DNA from: Marinobacter iranensis
Lineage (GTDB): Bacteria > Pseudomonadota > Gammaproteobacteria > Pseudomonadales > Oleiphilaceae
DNA: 64,000 nt
Direction: 5' to 3'
Assembly: GCF_029207565.1 (NCBI RefSeq)
Contig: NZ_JANCMW010000001.1
Span: 558,001 to 622,000, forward strand
Positions 10,431-20,076 of the stretch are shown piece after piece. Position numbers and translations under genes: made by a program. The notes beneath the pieces were generated by a model. That model was not told the DNA's origin and searched no databases. It saw nothing but the letters and a program-made list of their open reading frames with translations. Position 1 is the first letter of the stretch. Every line of letters starts with the position of its first letter.

Positions 10431-10501
10431 CCGGTAGCCGTCAGCGGCTGCCGGACTTCCTTCCTGAACTCTTTATCGGCGCTGGCCTGTCAGGTCAGCG
10501 C
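10431..10501. terminator. Two hairpins between convergent rraA and the PilZ gene
   Basis: The first hairpin, 10431-10454, pairs CCGGTAGCCG with CGGCTGCCGG around TCAG. The second, about 10479-10501, is a near-palindrome (GCGCTG ... CAGCGC) and touches the PilZ stop. Neither has a clear U-run, so they may be terminators or transcript-end stabilisers. Confidence 0.4.
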
Positions 10502-10797
10502 TTTACCTTCACAATTTCCACACCCAGAATAAAGCCATCCTCTTCCGGTTCGCAGCGCAACACGCGGCATACGGTTTCGAACGGAGGAAACTGATCACTG
10601 CTTGAGGGCAGCAGGGTATGGATTTCATCCCCTTCGGCAAACGCCCTTTCCACAAAAAGCTGCATGCCCGTGCCGCTGAGATCCCGGCAAACACCAGGGA
10701 ACGGGACGCCATTGCCGTCTGTAAGTTCGATTTCCGAATTCATTTTCATGCGGTGGAAATCGCGTTTTTCTGAATAGTCCTTCATGTTTTCAAGCAT
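10495..10797 (-). CDS. PilZ-domain protein
   Basis: A 100-residue single-domain protein. The N-terminus EKRDFHRMKMNSEIEL carries an R-x-x-x-R-like basic start (K-R-D-F-H-R), and the later part DLSGTGMQLFVE matches the (D/N)-x-S-x-x-G PilZ motif. Together these form the c-di-GMP binding site in canonical PilZ domains. The first arginine positions are offset from the strict RxxxR form, so binding is likely but not certain. It is monocistronic, with a good sigma-70 promoter about 30 bases upstream. Probable role: a c-di-GMP receptor acting by protein contact; the partner is unknown. Confidence 0.85.
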   Translation of the reverse strand: MLENMKDYSEKRDFHRMKMNSEIELTDGNGVPFPGVCRDLSGTGMQLFVERAFAEGDEIHTLLPSSSDQFPPFETVCRVLRCEPEEDGFILGVEIVKVKR

Positions 10798-10826
10798 CCC
10801 GGCACCTCACGGTTGTTGTTTTGTTA

Positions 10827-10855
10827 CTTATAAATGCTGAGGGCTGAAGCGTCAA
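10827..10855 (-). promoter_or_regulatory. Sigma-70-type promoter for the PilZ gene
   Basis: On the minus strand, TTGACG (-35) and TATAAG (-10) are separated by 17 bases, five of six matches each. The predicted transcript starts about 20-25 bases before the PilZ ATG at 10797. Confidence 0.6.
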
Positions 10856-10943
10856 AGAATTCATGGGAATAAAAATCCGCGCGACCCTTATATTTAGTAT
10901 TGAGGCTTTTGAGGTACCACTATATGTAGTTTTTTAGGGGGAG

Positions 10944-10963
10944 GCACCTCCAGTCGGAGGTGC
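10944..10963 (-). terminator. Hairpin after the SH3/coiled-coil gene
   Basis: A perfect stem GCACCTCC/GGAGGTGC around a 4-base loop lies about 22 bases beyond the stop of the gene at 10986-11732. There is no U-run in that direction, so termination is plausible but unproven. Confidence 0.4.
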
Positions 10964-10985
10964 TGGTTGACGGGGCTGTGTGGTG

Positions 10986-11732
10986 TTATGCCCAGTTGTC
11001 TGTCTTACGGGAAGGCTTGAGCAGTGGAATAATCAGGGCCAGAATGACGCCGAGCAGCACCAGGGCAGCACCCAGCAGCATGAAATCAGACTCTTCCTTG
11101 GCTTCGAGTCGCTCTTTTTCCGCAGTGAGCACTTCCAGGTCGTTGCGCAGCTTCTGATTCTCTTCTCGAAGCTCGCTGTTGCGACGGTTCAGGTTGATGG
11201 AATCGGAGGCCACTTCCTTGATGTTGCGAAGCTCCTCGCTGAGCCTGCCTGCACGGGCTTCCAGTGTTTCTTCGGATTTCCTTAGCTCGTCTCGCTCACT
11301 GGTTACTTCTTCAAGCTGCTCCCTGAGGTTGCCCAGTTCATTGCGGGCCTGCTCCAGTTGCCGGTTTGCGGCTTCCAGTCGCTGGCGGGCGATGGGGGTT
11401 TCCGTGAGGTAGCGGGATACCATCCAGCCTTCGATTCCGTCTGGCGTGCGCACGCGGCTGTATCCGGACTCCGAGGTTTCCAGAAGCTCAAGGGCGGTTC
11501 CGCTTCTGACACCGGAGTGCAGGATTCGGTACTGCGTTCCTTCACCGCTTCGGATCGGGGCATAGAGTGTATCGTCGACATACACGGTTTTAGCATGAGC
11601 CGAGGTTGCGGCCATCATCAAGACAATAATGCAAGTAATCAGACGTAAAGGCGTCACTGGTTTTATTCCCTGGAACAGCGATTTAAGGCGCAATTTTGTC
11701 ATAGATGCCGGGGCATACAAGGTGGAGTTCAT
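10986..11732 (-). CDS. SH3-domain, coiled-coil, membrane-anchored protein (TIGR04211-like)
   Basis: The layout is a hydrophobic signal segment ending in ATSAHA (about residues 30-47), a bacterial SH3 domain (about 48-110, with YAPIRSGEGTQYRIL), a coiled coil (about 115-215, Glu/Arg/Leu heptads), and a C-terminal membrane helix (about 218-238) followed by a basic tail. This is the architecture of the gammaproteobacterial SH3-and-anchor family (E. coli YgiM-like). The SH3 part should lie in the periplasm, perhaps contacting peptidoglycan, with the C-terminal helix in the inner membrane. Exact function is unknown. A start at the internal Met 11 is possible, since neither start has a strong ribosome site. 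Confidence 0.85.
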   Translation of the reverse strand: MNSTLYAPASMTKLRLKSLFQGIKPVTPLRLITCIIVLMMAATSAHAKTVYVDDTLYAPIRSGEGTQYRILHSGVRSGTALELLETSESGYSRVRTPDGIEGWMVSRYLTETPIARQRLEAANRQLEQARNELGNLREQLEEVTSERDELRKSEETLEARAGRLSEELRNIKEVASDSINLNRRNSELREENQKLRNDLEVLTAEKERLEAKEESDFMLLGAALVLLGVILALIIPLLKPSRKTDNWA

Positions 11733-11775
11733 TACAAAAAGCTCATGGTATCAGGCGCAACCAATACCATGCCTA

Positions 11776-12075
11776 TCAAGGTAATACCGCCTTGAAGGGT
11801 TTGACGGTGACTTGTTGATACACGCCCGCATCCACGTATGGGTCCGCATCCGCCCAGGCCTGGGCGGACTCCAGCGAATCGAACTCGGCAATAACCAGGC
11901 TACCGGTGAACCCTGCTTCTCCGGGCTCGGGGGTATCGAGGGCGGGGTGGGGGCCAGCGACCAGCAGCCGTCCTTCATCCCTGAGTGCTTTGAGCCGCGC
12001 AATATGGGCAGGACGAGCGGAGGACCTGAGCGGCTGGCTGTCTTCAACATCCTCGCTGATGATCGCGTAGTACAT
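11776..12075 (-). CDS. YciI family protein
   Basis: A 99-residue ferredoxin-like-fold protein starting [14 protein letters not shown] chose this ATG over an upstream one (12108) because it matches the family start. It has the conserved [11 protein letters not shown] segment with the family histidine, a GPHPALD loop, and the [20 protein letters not shown] signature (D-S-x-x-x-A-x-x-W-x-x-x-D-P-Y). YciI proteins resemble muconolactone isomerase-like or dehalogenase-like domains; substrate is unknown. It is divergent from the PHP phosphoesterase gene at 12162. Confidence 0.88.
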   Translation of the reverse strand: MYYAIISEDVEDSQPLRSSARPAHIARLKALRDEGRLLVAGPHPALDTPEPGEAGFTGSLVIAEFDSLESAQAWADADPYVDAGVYQQVTVKPFKAVLP

Positions 12076-12161
12076 GGCATTCTCCGGATATTTGCTGATA
12101 CAGGGCACTGCCCGGCTGGTACACTGGCCCTGGTTGAATTAACTCTGAAATCGGAAACGAT

Positions 12162-13040
12162 GTGACTATAACTCAAGAAGCTGAATTCTGCATTGATCTG
12201 CATTGCCATAGCACGGCCTCTGACGGGGCTCTGCCACCGCAGGAGCTGGTATTACGGGCTCGTGAAAAGGGGGTGAGCCATCTTGCTCTGACAGACCACG
12301 ACACTATCGCCGGTATTGAAGAGGCGTCCGAGGCGGCGAAGGAGGCCGGTATTACGCTGATTGCCGGTACTGAGCTGTCCTGTGTCTGGAAAAGCCACAC
12401 CATACACATCGTCGGCCTTGATTTTGATACTGCCAACGATCACTTGCGTCAGGCCCTGGAGCGTCAGAACAACAATCGCTGGTCACGTGCCCGTACGATT
12501 GCCGACAAGCTTTCGAAGCTGAAAATAGAAGACCTCTTGGAGAAGGCTACCGGCAAGGCCGGCGGCGATGTGCCCGGTCGTCCTCACTTTGCGAAGGTGC
12601 TGGTGGAGGAAGGCGCGGTCAAGGATGTCGCCCAGGCTTTCAAACGCTATCTCGGTTCAGGTAAGGCGGGTGATGTAAAAGGCTTCTGGCCTGAGCTGCC
12701 GGAGGTCATTCGGTGGATCAATGAGGCCGGGGGGATTGCTGTTCTGGCGCATCCGAGGAAGTACAAATTAACCGCTACCAAACTGCGGTCACTTGTGGGT
12801 GACTTCCGTCAGGCCGGTGGTCGTGGTATTGAGGTTTCCACCTCTGGCCAATCCAGCGGGGACCTTGGCTTCCTGGCGGAATTGTGTCGCCGGGAAAACC
12901 TGCTGGCCTCCCAGGGTAGCGATTTCCACTTTCCCGGTGCGCCCTGGTGTGAACTTGGTTCCATCATGAAAATGCCAGACGGCCTGGAGCCTGTCTGGCA
13001 TCATTTCAAACAACCGGCAGGGGTTCCTGCAGCGGTTTAG
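12162..13040 (+). CDS. PHP-domain phosphoesterase (YciV/RNase AM-like)
   Basis: The 292-residue protein has the PHP metal motifs in order: DLHCHSTASDG near the N-terminus, LTDHDT near residue 45, a glutamate in GTELS, LAHPRKYKL near 205, and GSDFH near 255. The gammaproteobacterial relatives hydrolyse 3',5'-nucleoside bisphosphates and mature the 5' ends of rRNA (RNase AM, YciV). Length and motif spacing fit this subgroup. The start is GTG at 12162 with a weak GGAAA ribosome site. Its stop overlaps the convergent YecA-family gene by 4 bases. Confidence 0.88.
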   Translation: MTITQEAEFCIDLHCHSTASDGALPPQELVLRAREKGVSHLALTDHDTIAGIEEASEAAKEAGITLIAGTELSCVWKSHTIHIVGLDFDTANDHLRQALERQNNNRWSRARTIADKLSKLKIEDLLEKATGKAGGDVPGRPHFAKVLVEEGAVKDVAQAFKRYLGSGKAGDVKGFWPELPEVIRWINEAGGIAVLAHPRKYKLTATKLRSLVGDFRQAGGRGIEVSTSGQSSGDLGFLAELCRRENLLASQGSDFHFPGAPWCELGSIMKMPDGLEPVWHHFKQPAGVPAAV

Positions 13041-13576
13041 TCCGGTGCGTGAAACAGCAAGTACAGGTCTGTCAGCGAGTCCGGAATGGCGTCCGCCATC
13101 TGTCGTGACAGCTTTTCACTGTTGCGGACATGCTGGAAGTCTTCATCCTCGAACAATCCAGACAGTGTAAGCATCGGCACCAGCAGGTCTGCGGTTTCTT
13201 CCTCGCCGGCTTCCAACCATGCGTCCTCGTGCTCAAGGAAGGTATCCACGAACCCGGCGCACCAGTTTTCCAGTGCATTCATCGGGTCGCCATCTTCCGG
13301 TTCCGGCAATTCCAGGGGTTGCCCCATATCCAGTGCATGGGCCATATCCCTGCCGAGTTGCTCCACGGCATTGCGGAAGGTGTCCGGTACCTGGCCTTCC
13401 GGTGTCTGGTCAGCACCGGTGGCCAGCTTGAAGATATCTTCAATGCTCAATGATGCCGGGCCTACCACGCTGGCGCAGACAACCCCATGCAAACCGAAGA
13501 AATCCAGGGCGTCGTCACCCCAGGGTTCCGCGAACAAGATGTCTTCCAGCGCTTCGATGTCCGAATCTGATAGCAT
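13037..13576 (-). CDS. YecA/YgfB (UPF0149) family protein
   Basis: A 179-residue acidic helical protein. Family features are the N-terminal LEDILFAEPWGDDALDFFGLHG and the core NALENWCAGFVDTFLEHED. The C-terminal SEC-C zinc motif found in longer YecA proteins is absent, so this is the short form. It starts 3 bases after the rne stop on the same strand, so it is almost surely in the rne transcript. Function is not established. Confidence 0.82.
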   Translation of the reverse strand: MLSDSDIEALEDILFAEPWGDDALDFFGLHGVVCASVVGPASLSIEDIFKLATGADQTPEGQVPDTFRNAVEQLGRDMAHALDMGQPLELPEPEDGDPMNALENWCAGFVDTFLEHEDAWLEAGEEETADLLVPMLTLSGLFEDEDFQHVRNSEKLSRQMADAIPDSLTDLYLLFHAPD

Positions 13577-13579
13577 TCG

Positions 13580-16500
13580 TCAGTTACTCCCGGCCTTCTT
13601 GGCCTCTTCGGCTGCCCGCTGACGTTTACGGACTTCCCTCGGATCATTGTAGGCGCGGCCCGGGGTTACCGGTACATCCACCTGGTCGGTTGTCTTCTGC
13701 GGTTCCGCCGCGGGCTCTTCAGACTTCTGCGCGGGTTCTTCCTCGGCCTTTACATCTTCAGCCTTTACGCTCTCATCAGGTGCGGCCGGTTCAGGTGCCG
13801 GACCGGATTCAGCGGGTTGCTCGGCCTTTTCCGGTTTCGGAGCGGGTGCTTCGGCTTTGGCCGTATCGTCCGCTTTGGTTTCCGCTTTGGTTTCTACCTT
13901 GGCTTCGTCCTGCTCCGGCTTGGCAGCGGCTTCAGGTTTCGATGCCTCGGTTGTTTCAGTCGGCGCCGGCGTTTCCTTTTCCGCCGCCGGCTTGGCAGCA
14001 GGCTCGTCCGGAGTTCCGGTGGCTGTTTCCGCCTTTTTCTCGGCGGGCTTCCTGGCAGATGATCTGCGCGGACGAGCAGGGCGCTTCGGCTTTTCCTCAG
14101 CCGCGGTGTCCGGCTCTACCTTGTCCGTTTCGGGAGCATCCGGCTCGGCTTTATCTGCCTTGGGTGCATCCGGCTTGCTGGTTTCCCCGGTGGTCTCTAC
14201 TGCCGGCTTGTCTTCGCTGGCAGGCTTTTCCGGCACCGGCGTGTCAACGCGGGCCTCGGTTTGCTCTGCCGGCTTCTCCGCAGGCTTTTCATCTGCAGTG
14301 TTAGCCGCCGCTATCTCCGGTTTGCCCGCCGGTTGGGTTGCAGGCTTCTTGTCCTCCAACTGATCTTCCGGTTGGGTATCTTTCTGGTGCCTTTCGCTAC
14401 GGGTGGCCTTGCGATCCGACGGTGTAGAGGCTGGCGTCTCCGCAGGCGAGCCATCGCGGTTACGATTGCGCCTGGGCTTGCGGCGTTTCTCGTCAGCGCC
14501 GGACTTATCAGCGGCTGGTGCCTTCGGGGCACTGGTGTCCTGCTGATCCTGCCTGTCCTTCTGTTCGCGGGTATCCTTCTGGTCGCGGCCCTGGGGTTTG
14601 TTGCGACCCTGACCACGGCCCTGGGGCTGGCTGTCCTTACGGCTGCTGTCCCTGCGGCTGTCAGCTGCCTTGTCGGAGCCACCTGGTTGTGCCTGGGTGC
14701 TGCGCCCCTGGTCTTCTCCGCGCTGGCGGTTTGCACCACGGTTACGGCTACGGTTGTCATCGCCGCGACCGCTTTCACTGCGGCTGCCAGCCTGACGGCG
14801 GTCGGTACCACTGCGGTTACCTGAACGGTTGTCGTCCCTGGCTACCCTGGACTTGCGACGGTCCTGGCGGCCTTGGGTGCGACGATCGTCACGATTGGGG
14901 CTACCGGATTGTTCGCGCTTCGCTGGCGGTTCACCGATGACTTCCTCACCGCTGAAGAAGTCAGCAATCTTGCGGCCAAGCCTGCGGAACAGCCCTTCCG
15001 TCTGCTCGGCAGGTGTCGCTGCTTCTGCAACTTTTTCAGGAACCGGTGCCGGGGCAACCGGACGAATGGCTTTAACGGCTGCCTGTTCCCGCACAGGGGG
15101 CTGGGCAGCGGGAGCCTCGAAAATTTCTTCTTCACGCTCGCTGTATTCCTGGGCTACCTGGTAGCTGGATACATGCTCCACGCCTGATTCATCATCGCGC
15201 ATGCGGAGGATTTCGAAATGGGGTGTTTCCATGTGGGGTGCAGGTACCACCACAACTTCCACTTCCTGACGGGCTTCGATGTCAGCCAGCTGCTTGCGTT
15301 TTTCGTTCAACAGGAAGGTGGCGACCGCTACGGGCACAACAGCACGAACCTGGCCGGTCTTCTCCTTGGAAGACTCTTCGTAGATCAGGCGCATGATGCT
15401 CAGGGCCAGGGACTCGATACCCCGGATGGTGCCCTGGCCTTCACAGCGCGGGCAGACTTCACTGCGGGTTTCGCCCAGTGAGGGGCGCAGGCGCTGACGC
15501 GACATTTCCAATAGGCCGAAGCGGGAAATCTTGCCCACCTGGACCCGGGCGCGGTCGATTTCCAGCGCTTCACGCATTTTCTGCTCGACTTCCCGTTGGT
15601 GCTTGGCGGGGGTCATGTCGATGAAATCGATAACAATCAGGCCGCCCATGTCGCGCAGGCGAAGCTGACGGGCGATCTCTTCCGCCGCTTCCAGGTTGGT
15701 CTGAAGCGCGGTTTCCTCAATGTCGTGACCCTTGGTGGCACGGGAGGAGTTGATGTCGATGGACACCAGTGCTTCGGTCGGGTCGATCACAATCGAACCA
15801 CCTGAAGGCAGCTTCACTTCCCGCTGGAAGGCGGTCTCGATCTGGCCTTCGATCTGGTAGCGGCTGAACAGGGGGATTTCGTCCTTGTACAGCTTGATCT
15901 TGTTCTCGAACGAGGGCATCACGGCACGGACGAAGTTCAATACATCCTCGTAGACCGTTCCTGAGTCGATCAGCACTTCGCCGATGTCCTGGCGGAGGTA
16001 GTCACGTACTGCGCGGATGATAACGTTGCTTTCCTGATGAATCAGGAACGGTGCCTTTCGTTCGCCAGCTGCCTGGGTAATGGCTTCCCAGAACTGGACC
16101 AGATAGTCCAGGTCCCACTGAAGTTCTTCGGTGGTACGGCCGATGCCGGCGGTACGAACAATGATGCCCATCGACTTCGGCACCTGGACGTCGCTCATGG
16201 CGTCTTTTAGCTGTGCCCTCTCGTCACCCTCAATGCGGCGGGAAATGCCGCCGGCGCGGGGGTTGTTGGGCATAAGCACAAGATAGCGGCCGGCGAGGGA
16301 AATAAAGGTGGTCAGGGCTGCGCCCTTGTTGCCACGCTCTTCCTTATCGACCTGGATAATCACTTCTTGGCCCTCGGCAACAACATCCTTGATGTTGATC
16401 TTGCCTTCAATCTGGCCTGGCGATTTCTTGAAATACTCCTTGGAGATTTCCTTGAGGGGGAGGAATCCGTGGCGGTCAGCGCCGAAGTCCACAAATGCGG

Positions 16501-16663
16501 CTTCCAGGCTGGGCTCTACCCGGGTAATGCGACCCTTGTAGATGTTGGCTTTCTTCTGCTCACGGGAGCTGGATTCGATGTCGAGGTCAAACAGACGCTG
16601 GCCGTCGACCAGGGCTACGCGCAACTCTTCAGGGTGAGTTGCATTGATCAGCATTCTTTTCAT
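13580..16663 (-). CDS. rne: Ribonuclease E
   Basis: The essential endoribonuclease that starts mRNA decay and processes rRNA and tRNA precursors. I set the start at [14 protein letters not shown] (16663), which matches the conserved family N-terminus; the frame stays open upstream, but that part does not look like RNase E. The catalytic half has the S1 domain (about 35-120), catalytic aspartates in [13 protein letters not shown] and [11 protein letters not shown], and the zinc-link CPRC near residue 405. From about residue 530 the protein is low-complexity: an Arg/Asp/Gln-rich block (likely RNA binding), then a long Ala/Pro/Glu/Lys-rich tail, ending in a conserved-looking [14 protein letters not shown] segment. 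The tail would be the degradosome scaffold and the likely RraA target. The YecA-family gene follows. Confidence 0.97.
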   Translation of the reverse strand: MKRMLINATHPEELRVALVDGQRLFDLDIESSSREQKKANIYKGRITRVEPSLEAAFVDFGADRHGFLPLKEISKEYFKKSPGQIEGKINIKDVVAEGQEVIIQVDKEERGNKGAALTTFISLAGRYLVLMPNNPRAGGISRRIEGDERAQLKDAMSDVQVPKSMGIIVRTAGIGRTTEELQWDLDYLVQFWEAITQAAGERKAPFLIHQESNVIIRAVRDYLRQDIGEVLIDSGTVYEDVLNFVRAVMPSFENKIKLYKDEIPLFSRYQIEGQIETAFQREVKLPSGGSIVIDPTEALVSIDINSSRATKGHDIEETALQTNLEAAEEIARQLRLRDMGGLIVIDFIDMTPAKHQREVEQKMREALEIDRARVQVGKISRFGLLEMSRQRLRPSLGETRSEVCPRCEGQGTIRGIESLALSIMRLIYEESSKEKTGQVRAVVPVAVATFLLNEKRKQLADIEARQEVEVVVVPAPHMETPHFEILRMRDDESGVEHVSSYQVAQEYSEREEEIFEAPAAQPPVREQAAVKAIRPVAPAPVPEKVAEAATPAEQTEGLFRRLGRKIADFFSGEEVIGEPPAKREQSGSPNRDDRRTQGRQDRRKSRVARDDNRSGNRSGTDRRQAGSRSESGRGDDNRSRNRGANRQRGEDQGRSTQAQPGGSDKAADSRRDSSRKDSQPQGRGQGRNKPQGRDQKDTREQKDRQDQQDTSAPKAPAADKSGADEKRRKPRRNRNRDGSPAETPASTPSDRKATRSERHQKDTQPEDQLEDKKPATQPAGKPEIAAANTADEKPAEKPAEQTEARVDTPVPEKPASEDKPAVETTGETSKPDAPKADKAEPDAPETDKVEPDTAAEEKPKRPARPRRSSARKPAEKKAETATGTPDEPAAKPAAEKETPAPTETTEASKPEAAAKPEQDEAKVETKAETKADDTAKAEAPAPKPEKAEQPAESGPAPEPAAPDESVKAEDVKAEEEPAQKSEEPAAEPQKTTDQVDVPVTPGRAYNDPREVRKRQRAAEEAKKAGSN

Positions 16664-17259
16664 GGAAAGAAATGGTTCCTGTCGTTTGGTTTGGACAGAA
16701 AACCCGGGGAATGGCATCAGCGAAGCAGAACTTGCGTGCCGCGGGCCCCTTGTAACAGAGGCAAGCCGGCGGCCAGACGAATCAGATATCTGCGGGAAGT
16801 CTTCCCGGAGTTCTGAGGCCACCGCCGACGGTTCGCCTGCCTGTGGGCAGGAAAGTGTCGCTTAGGGTCAGAGTCTGTTGACGCATGTTATCCGTTTTTC
16901 AGGTTCACGCTGGTGCCTGGGTCTCACGTCGTATTCGTAAGCTGGACGGCCCGGCCCTGCGTGCTGGTAATGATTCTTCGCGATGTCGCCCGACGGTTTT
17001 CCGTACGGTTTTAGTTCTCCCGGCTTCCGGTCAGTTGCCGTTTCAGGCATCTTCCGTTTCAACCCGGGAGGATTTCAGCCGCCGCGCCCGGTAATGATTG
17101 GGCATTCGGCGTTCAAACTCTCAAATAGTGTCGGTATACTTCTGCCGCTCCGGCTTCTGGCATACTGGCCAGGCCGTAGACAAACGGCAAAGCACGCCGG
17201 AATATAACAGTATTCACCCGCTCCTTCAATCCCGCAGGGTTCCTAGCGGTAAGGTATTC
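16664..17259. other. Intergenic leader region between rne and rluC
   Basis: About 600 bases without a convincing gene between two divergent genes. On the rne side there are two hairpins: 16793-16807 (CGGGAAG/CTTCCCG) and 16836-16851 (CCTGCC/GGCAGG, 4-base loop). A long structured 5' untranslated region is expected for rne, because E. coli RNase E controls its own mRNA through its leader; whether these hairpins do that is inference. The rluC promoter is at 17112-17140. Confidence 0.5.
17112..17140 (+). promoter_or_regulatory. Sigma-70-type promoter for rluC
   Basis: TTCAAA (-35) and TATACT (-10) are separated by 17 bases, four and five of six matches. It would give a leader of about 110 bases before the rluC ATG at 17260. 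Confidence 0.5.
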
Positions 17260-18312
17260 ATGTCCAGATCTACCAGGCAGAAGCGTTCCTCGTCCTCACC
17301 ATTCCGCCCGCATACGGATGCGCGGGGCGTTCAGGCGCCCGGCGCCCGGAACGGGGAAGTGAAGCAGGGTGTTCGCAAGGTAGTGGTTGATGAGGATAAC
17401 CACGGACAGCGAGTGGATAACTACCTGATGGCGCAAATCCGTGATGTGCCGCGCAGCATTATCTATCGCATTATCCGTAAGGGCGAAGTGAGAGTGAACA
17501 AAGGGCGGGTCAAGCCTGACACCCGCCTGAATACGGGGGATGAGGTGCGCATTCCGCCCGTTACCCGGAAGGAAAAGCCGGCGCAAGTCGTTCCCGGTTC
17601 CCGTGTCCAGGGTGTTATGCAGGACGCTGTTATTTTCGAGAACGACCAGATGCTGGTGGTTAACAAGCCGTCCGGCATAGCGGTCCACGGCGGCAGCGGC
17701 CTGGACTTCGGGTTGATAGAGGTGCTCAGGGCGGCGCGGCCCGAAGCCCGGTTCCTGGAGCTTGTGCATCGTCTTGATCGTGATACCTCCGGCCTGGTGA
17801 TGGTGGCCAAGAAGCGCTCGGCGTTGCGTTATCTGCAGGATGAATTGCGCCACAAGCGCATCCGCAAGCACTATCATGCCCTGGTGGTCGGGGACTGGCC
17901 GCGGACCGTCAGGAAGGTCAGTGAGCCCCTGTTGAGGTTTGAGCTGGGTTCTGGCGAGCGTCGTGTCCGGGTGGACGATACCGGCAAGGAATCCCTGACC
18001 CTGTTTCGGCTGCTTGAGTCGTTTGCAGGCTATACCCTGGTGGAGGCGTCTCCGGTGACCGGGCGTACTCACCAGATTCGTGTTCACAGCGCCTGGGCAG
18101 GTCATCCGATTGCCGGGGATGACAAGTATATGGATGATGTAAGCCTCCGGGCCTTTCGCTCCGCTGGGGGGCAGCGTTTGATGCTTCATGCTCGTGCACT
18201 GGACTTCACGCTGCCGACCACCGGTGAGCCTGTTCATCTCGAGGCGCCATACGACAAGGCTTTCAGCGAACTCATTGCCAGGCTGGCAGCGCGCCGAACG
18301 GCATCCGAATAA
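17260..18312 (+). CDS. rluC: 23S rRNA pseudouridine synthase RluC
   Basis: RluC makes pseudouridine at 955, 2504 and 2580 of 23S rRNA (E. coli numbering). The protein has a basic N-terminal extension, an S4 RNA-binding domain (about residues 48-105) and the RluA-type catalytic domain with the active-site aspartate in LVHRLDRDTSGL. TGRTHQIRVH and GDDKYMDD follow. I chose the ATG at 17260, which has an AAGG ribosome site, over an in-frame upstream one. Being divergent from rne is the usual gammaproteobacterial order and supports RluC over other RluA-family members. Confidence 0.93.
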   Translation: MSRSTRQKRSSSSPFRPHTDARGVQAPGARNGEVKQGVRKVVVDEDNHGQRVDNYLMAQIRDVPRSIIYRIIRKGEVRVNKGRVKPDTRLNTGDEVRIPPVTRKEKPAQVVPGSRVQGVMQDAVIFENDQMLVVNKPSGIAVHGGSGLDFGLIEVLRAARPEARFLELVHRLDRDTSGLVMVAKKRSALRYLQDELRHKRIRKHYHALVVGDWPRTVRKVSEPLLRFELGSGERRVRVDDTGKESLTLFRLLESFAGYTLVEASPVTGRTHQIRVHSAWAGHPIAGDDKYMDDVSLRAFRSAGGQRLMLHARALDFTLPTTGEPVHLEAPYDKAFSELIARLAARRTASE

Positions 18313-18362
18313 CCGGTTGTTCTGCGAAAGGCAGGCAGGGTAACCATGGCAGGGTAGTAGTA

Positions 18363-19010
18363 ATGGACGTAAAGGTCGTAATTTTTGATTGGGACGGAAC
18401 GCTGGTGGATTCCGTTGATCACATTGCAGACAGTCTCCACCAGGCAGCCACTGAATTGGGGTATCCGGAGCTGGAGCGCGAAGCCTATCGTGACATTATC
18501 GGCCTGGGCATGATCGAGGCGCTGGAAAAACTGTATCCCGGCATTACCCGGGAGGAGATGACGGCTATACGCGAAGGTTATGCACGCTATTTCTTTGCCA
18601 AAGTCACCACACCACAGAATGTCTTTGAGGGCATGGCGGATGTTCTCGCCGACCTGCGGGGTGGCGGGCGTGGCTGCTCGGTTGCCACCGGCAAGAGTCG
18701 CCGTGGTCTGGAGGGGGCGCTGATATCCAGCGGTCTCGGCCCGCATTTCGATATTACCCGTTGTGCCGACGAAACCCGCTCCAAGCCAGACCCGGCGATG
18801 CTGGGTGAGATTATCCGCTTTTACGGCATTGAGCCGTCGGAAGCAGTTATGATCGGCGATACCCGGTATGATCTTGAAATGGCGCAGCGCATTGGTATGC
18901 CATCCATCGGTGTCGAATGGGGTGTGCATAAGCGCGATGTGTTGGGGCATTATTCACCACATGCGATCGTCGACTCTGTAAAAGATTTGCGCGACGTACT
19001 TGGTCTCTGA
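18363..19010 (+). CDS. HAD-superfamily phosphatase (phosphoglycolate phosphatase-like)
   Basis: A 215-residue HAD subfamily IA hydrolase. Motif I is DWDGTLVDS near the start (nucleophile and acid aspartates), motif II is the threonine in VATGKS, motif III the lysine in SKPDP, and motif IV GDTRYDLEMAQ. The helical cap lies between motifs I and II. It sits 50 bases after rluC and just before sppA, the conserved order in pseudomonads. The substrate is a small phosphate ester; which one is not decidable here. Confidence 0.85.
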   Translation: MDVKVVIFDWDGTLVDSVDHIADSLHQAATELGYPELEREAYRDIIGLGMIEALEKLYPGITREEMTAIREGYARYFFAKVTTPQNVFEGMADVLADLRGGGRGCSVATGKSRRGLEGALISSGLGPHFDITRCADETRSKPDPAMLGEIIRFYGIEPSEAVMIGDTRYDLEMAQRIGMPSIGVEWGVHKRDVLGHYSPHAIVDSVKDLRDVLGL

Positions 19011-19035
19011 ACCTTAACGGCAACAGGATGTATCA

Positions 19036-20076
19036 ATGAGCGATTGGGAGTCAGGCAGGAGCCCGGGCTGGGGAAGCGAGCCAGAGGAAGGGGCAGGCAA
19101 GTCTTCGGGTGGTCGCCGGTCGCCGGCGATACCTCCGGAGTCGGCCCGCGACTGGAAGCTGATAGAAAAGCTGGTGATGTCGCTGCAGTCCGAGCAGAGA
19201 AAGAGTCGGCGTTGGGGGATTTTCTTCAAGCTGCTGACATTCGGGTACCTCTTTGCGCTGCTGCTCATGATCCAGTTTCCCCTGGGTGGTGCTCTGGAGT
19301 CCGCCACCAAGGGAGAGCATACGGCGCTCGTGGAGATTGAGGGCACCATTGCAGCCGACGAGTTAGCCAGTGCCGACAATATCGTTGGTGCGCTGCGAGA
19401 GGCGTTCAAGGCTGACAACTCGGTGGGTGTGATCCTGCGGATCAACAGTCCCGGAGGCAGTCCCGTTCAGTCAGGCTATGTCTATGACGAAATCGTTCGG
19501 TTGCGGGAAGAGTACCCGGACAAGAAGTTGTATGCGGTGATTTCCGACGTCGGGGCATCCGGAGCTTATTACATTGCGGCGGCGGCTGATGAAATATACG
19601 CCGACAAGGCCAGTCTTGTGGGTTCCATTGGTGTCGTCGCGGGCGGTTTCGGGTTCACTGGTATCATGGAAAAGCTCGGCGTTGATCGTCGGCTTTATAC
19701 CGCCGGCGAGAACAAGGCGTTCCTGGACCCGTTCTCACCTGAAGAGGAAGAGGAAGTGCGGTTCTGGGAAGATGTCCTGGAAACCACCCATGAGCAGTTT
19801 ATTGAGAGTGTGCGAAAGGGCAGGGGTGACAGGCTTGCTGATGACGAGCGCCTGTTCTCGGGGTTGATCTGGAGTGGCGAGCAGGCGCTGGAACTGGGCC
19901 TTATTGATGGTCTTGGCAGCTCCTCCCATGTCGCCCGGCAGGTGATTGGTCAGGAAGACATGGTGGATTACAGTCGTCGCAAGTCGCCGTTCCAGGACAT
20001 TGTGGATCAGTTCGGGGTTTCCGTAGGTAGTGGCATTGCCAGCTATATCATGGAGTCGCGACTGGAGCTCCGCTAG
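19036..20076 (+). CDS. sppA: Signal peptide peptidase SppA-type S49 protease
   Basis: A 346-residue short-form S49 peptidase, bearing one copy of the domain (E. coli SppA has two). The cytoplasmic N-terminus is followed by one membrane helix (about 73-90, FGYLFALLLMIQFPLGG). The catalytic domain carries the serine in SDVGASGAYYIAAAA and the lysine in YTAGENKAFLDPF. Family members cut leftover signal peptides in the inner membrane. The gene lies 25 bases after the HAD gene in the same orientation, and its last codons overlap the convergent maf gene by 4 bases. Confidence 0.88.
   Translation: MSDWESGRSPGWGSEPEEGAGKSSGGRRSPAIPPESARDWKLIEKLVMSLQSEQRKSRRWGIFFKLLTFGYLFALLLMIQFPLGGALESATKGEHTALVEIEGTIAADELASADNIVGALREAFKADNSVGVILRINSPGGSPVQSGYVYDEIVRLREEYPDKKLYAVISDVGASGAYYIAAAADEIYADKASLVGSIGVVAGGFGFTGIMEKLGVDRRLYTAGENKAFLDPFSPEEEEEVRFWEDVLETTHEQFIESVRKGRGDRLADDERLFSGLIWSGEQALELGLIDGLGSSSHVARQVIGQEDMVDYSRRKSPFQDIVDQFGVSVGSGIASYIMESRLELR

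Noticed and set aside
16664..16822. N-terminal extension of RNase E by 53 codons
   Set aside because: The frame is open, but the family starts at MKRMLINAT and the extension has no conservation-like features; this is more likely the rne leader.
17098..17259. N-terminal extension of RluC by 54 codons
   Set aside because: The ATG at 17260 has the ribosome site, and the putative promoter (-10 at 17135) lies inside the extension.
16600..17260. A sigma-70 promoter for rne on the minus strand
   Set aside because: I found only weak hexamer pairs (for example near 16870-16900), not convincing enough to list.
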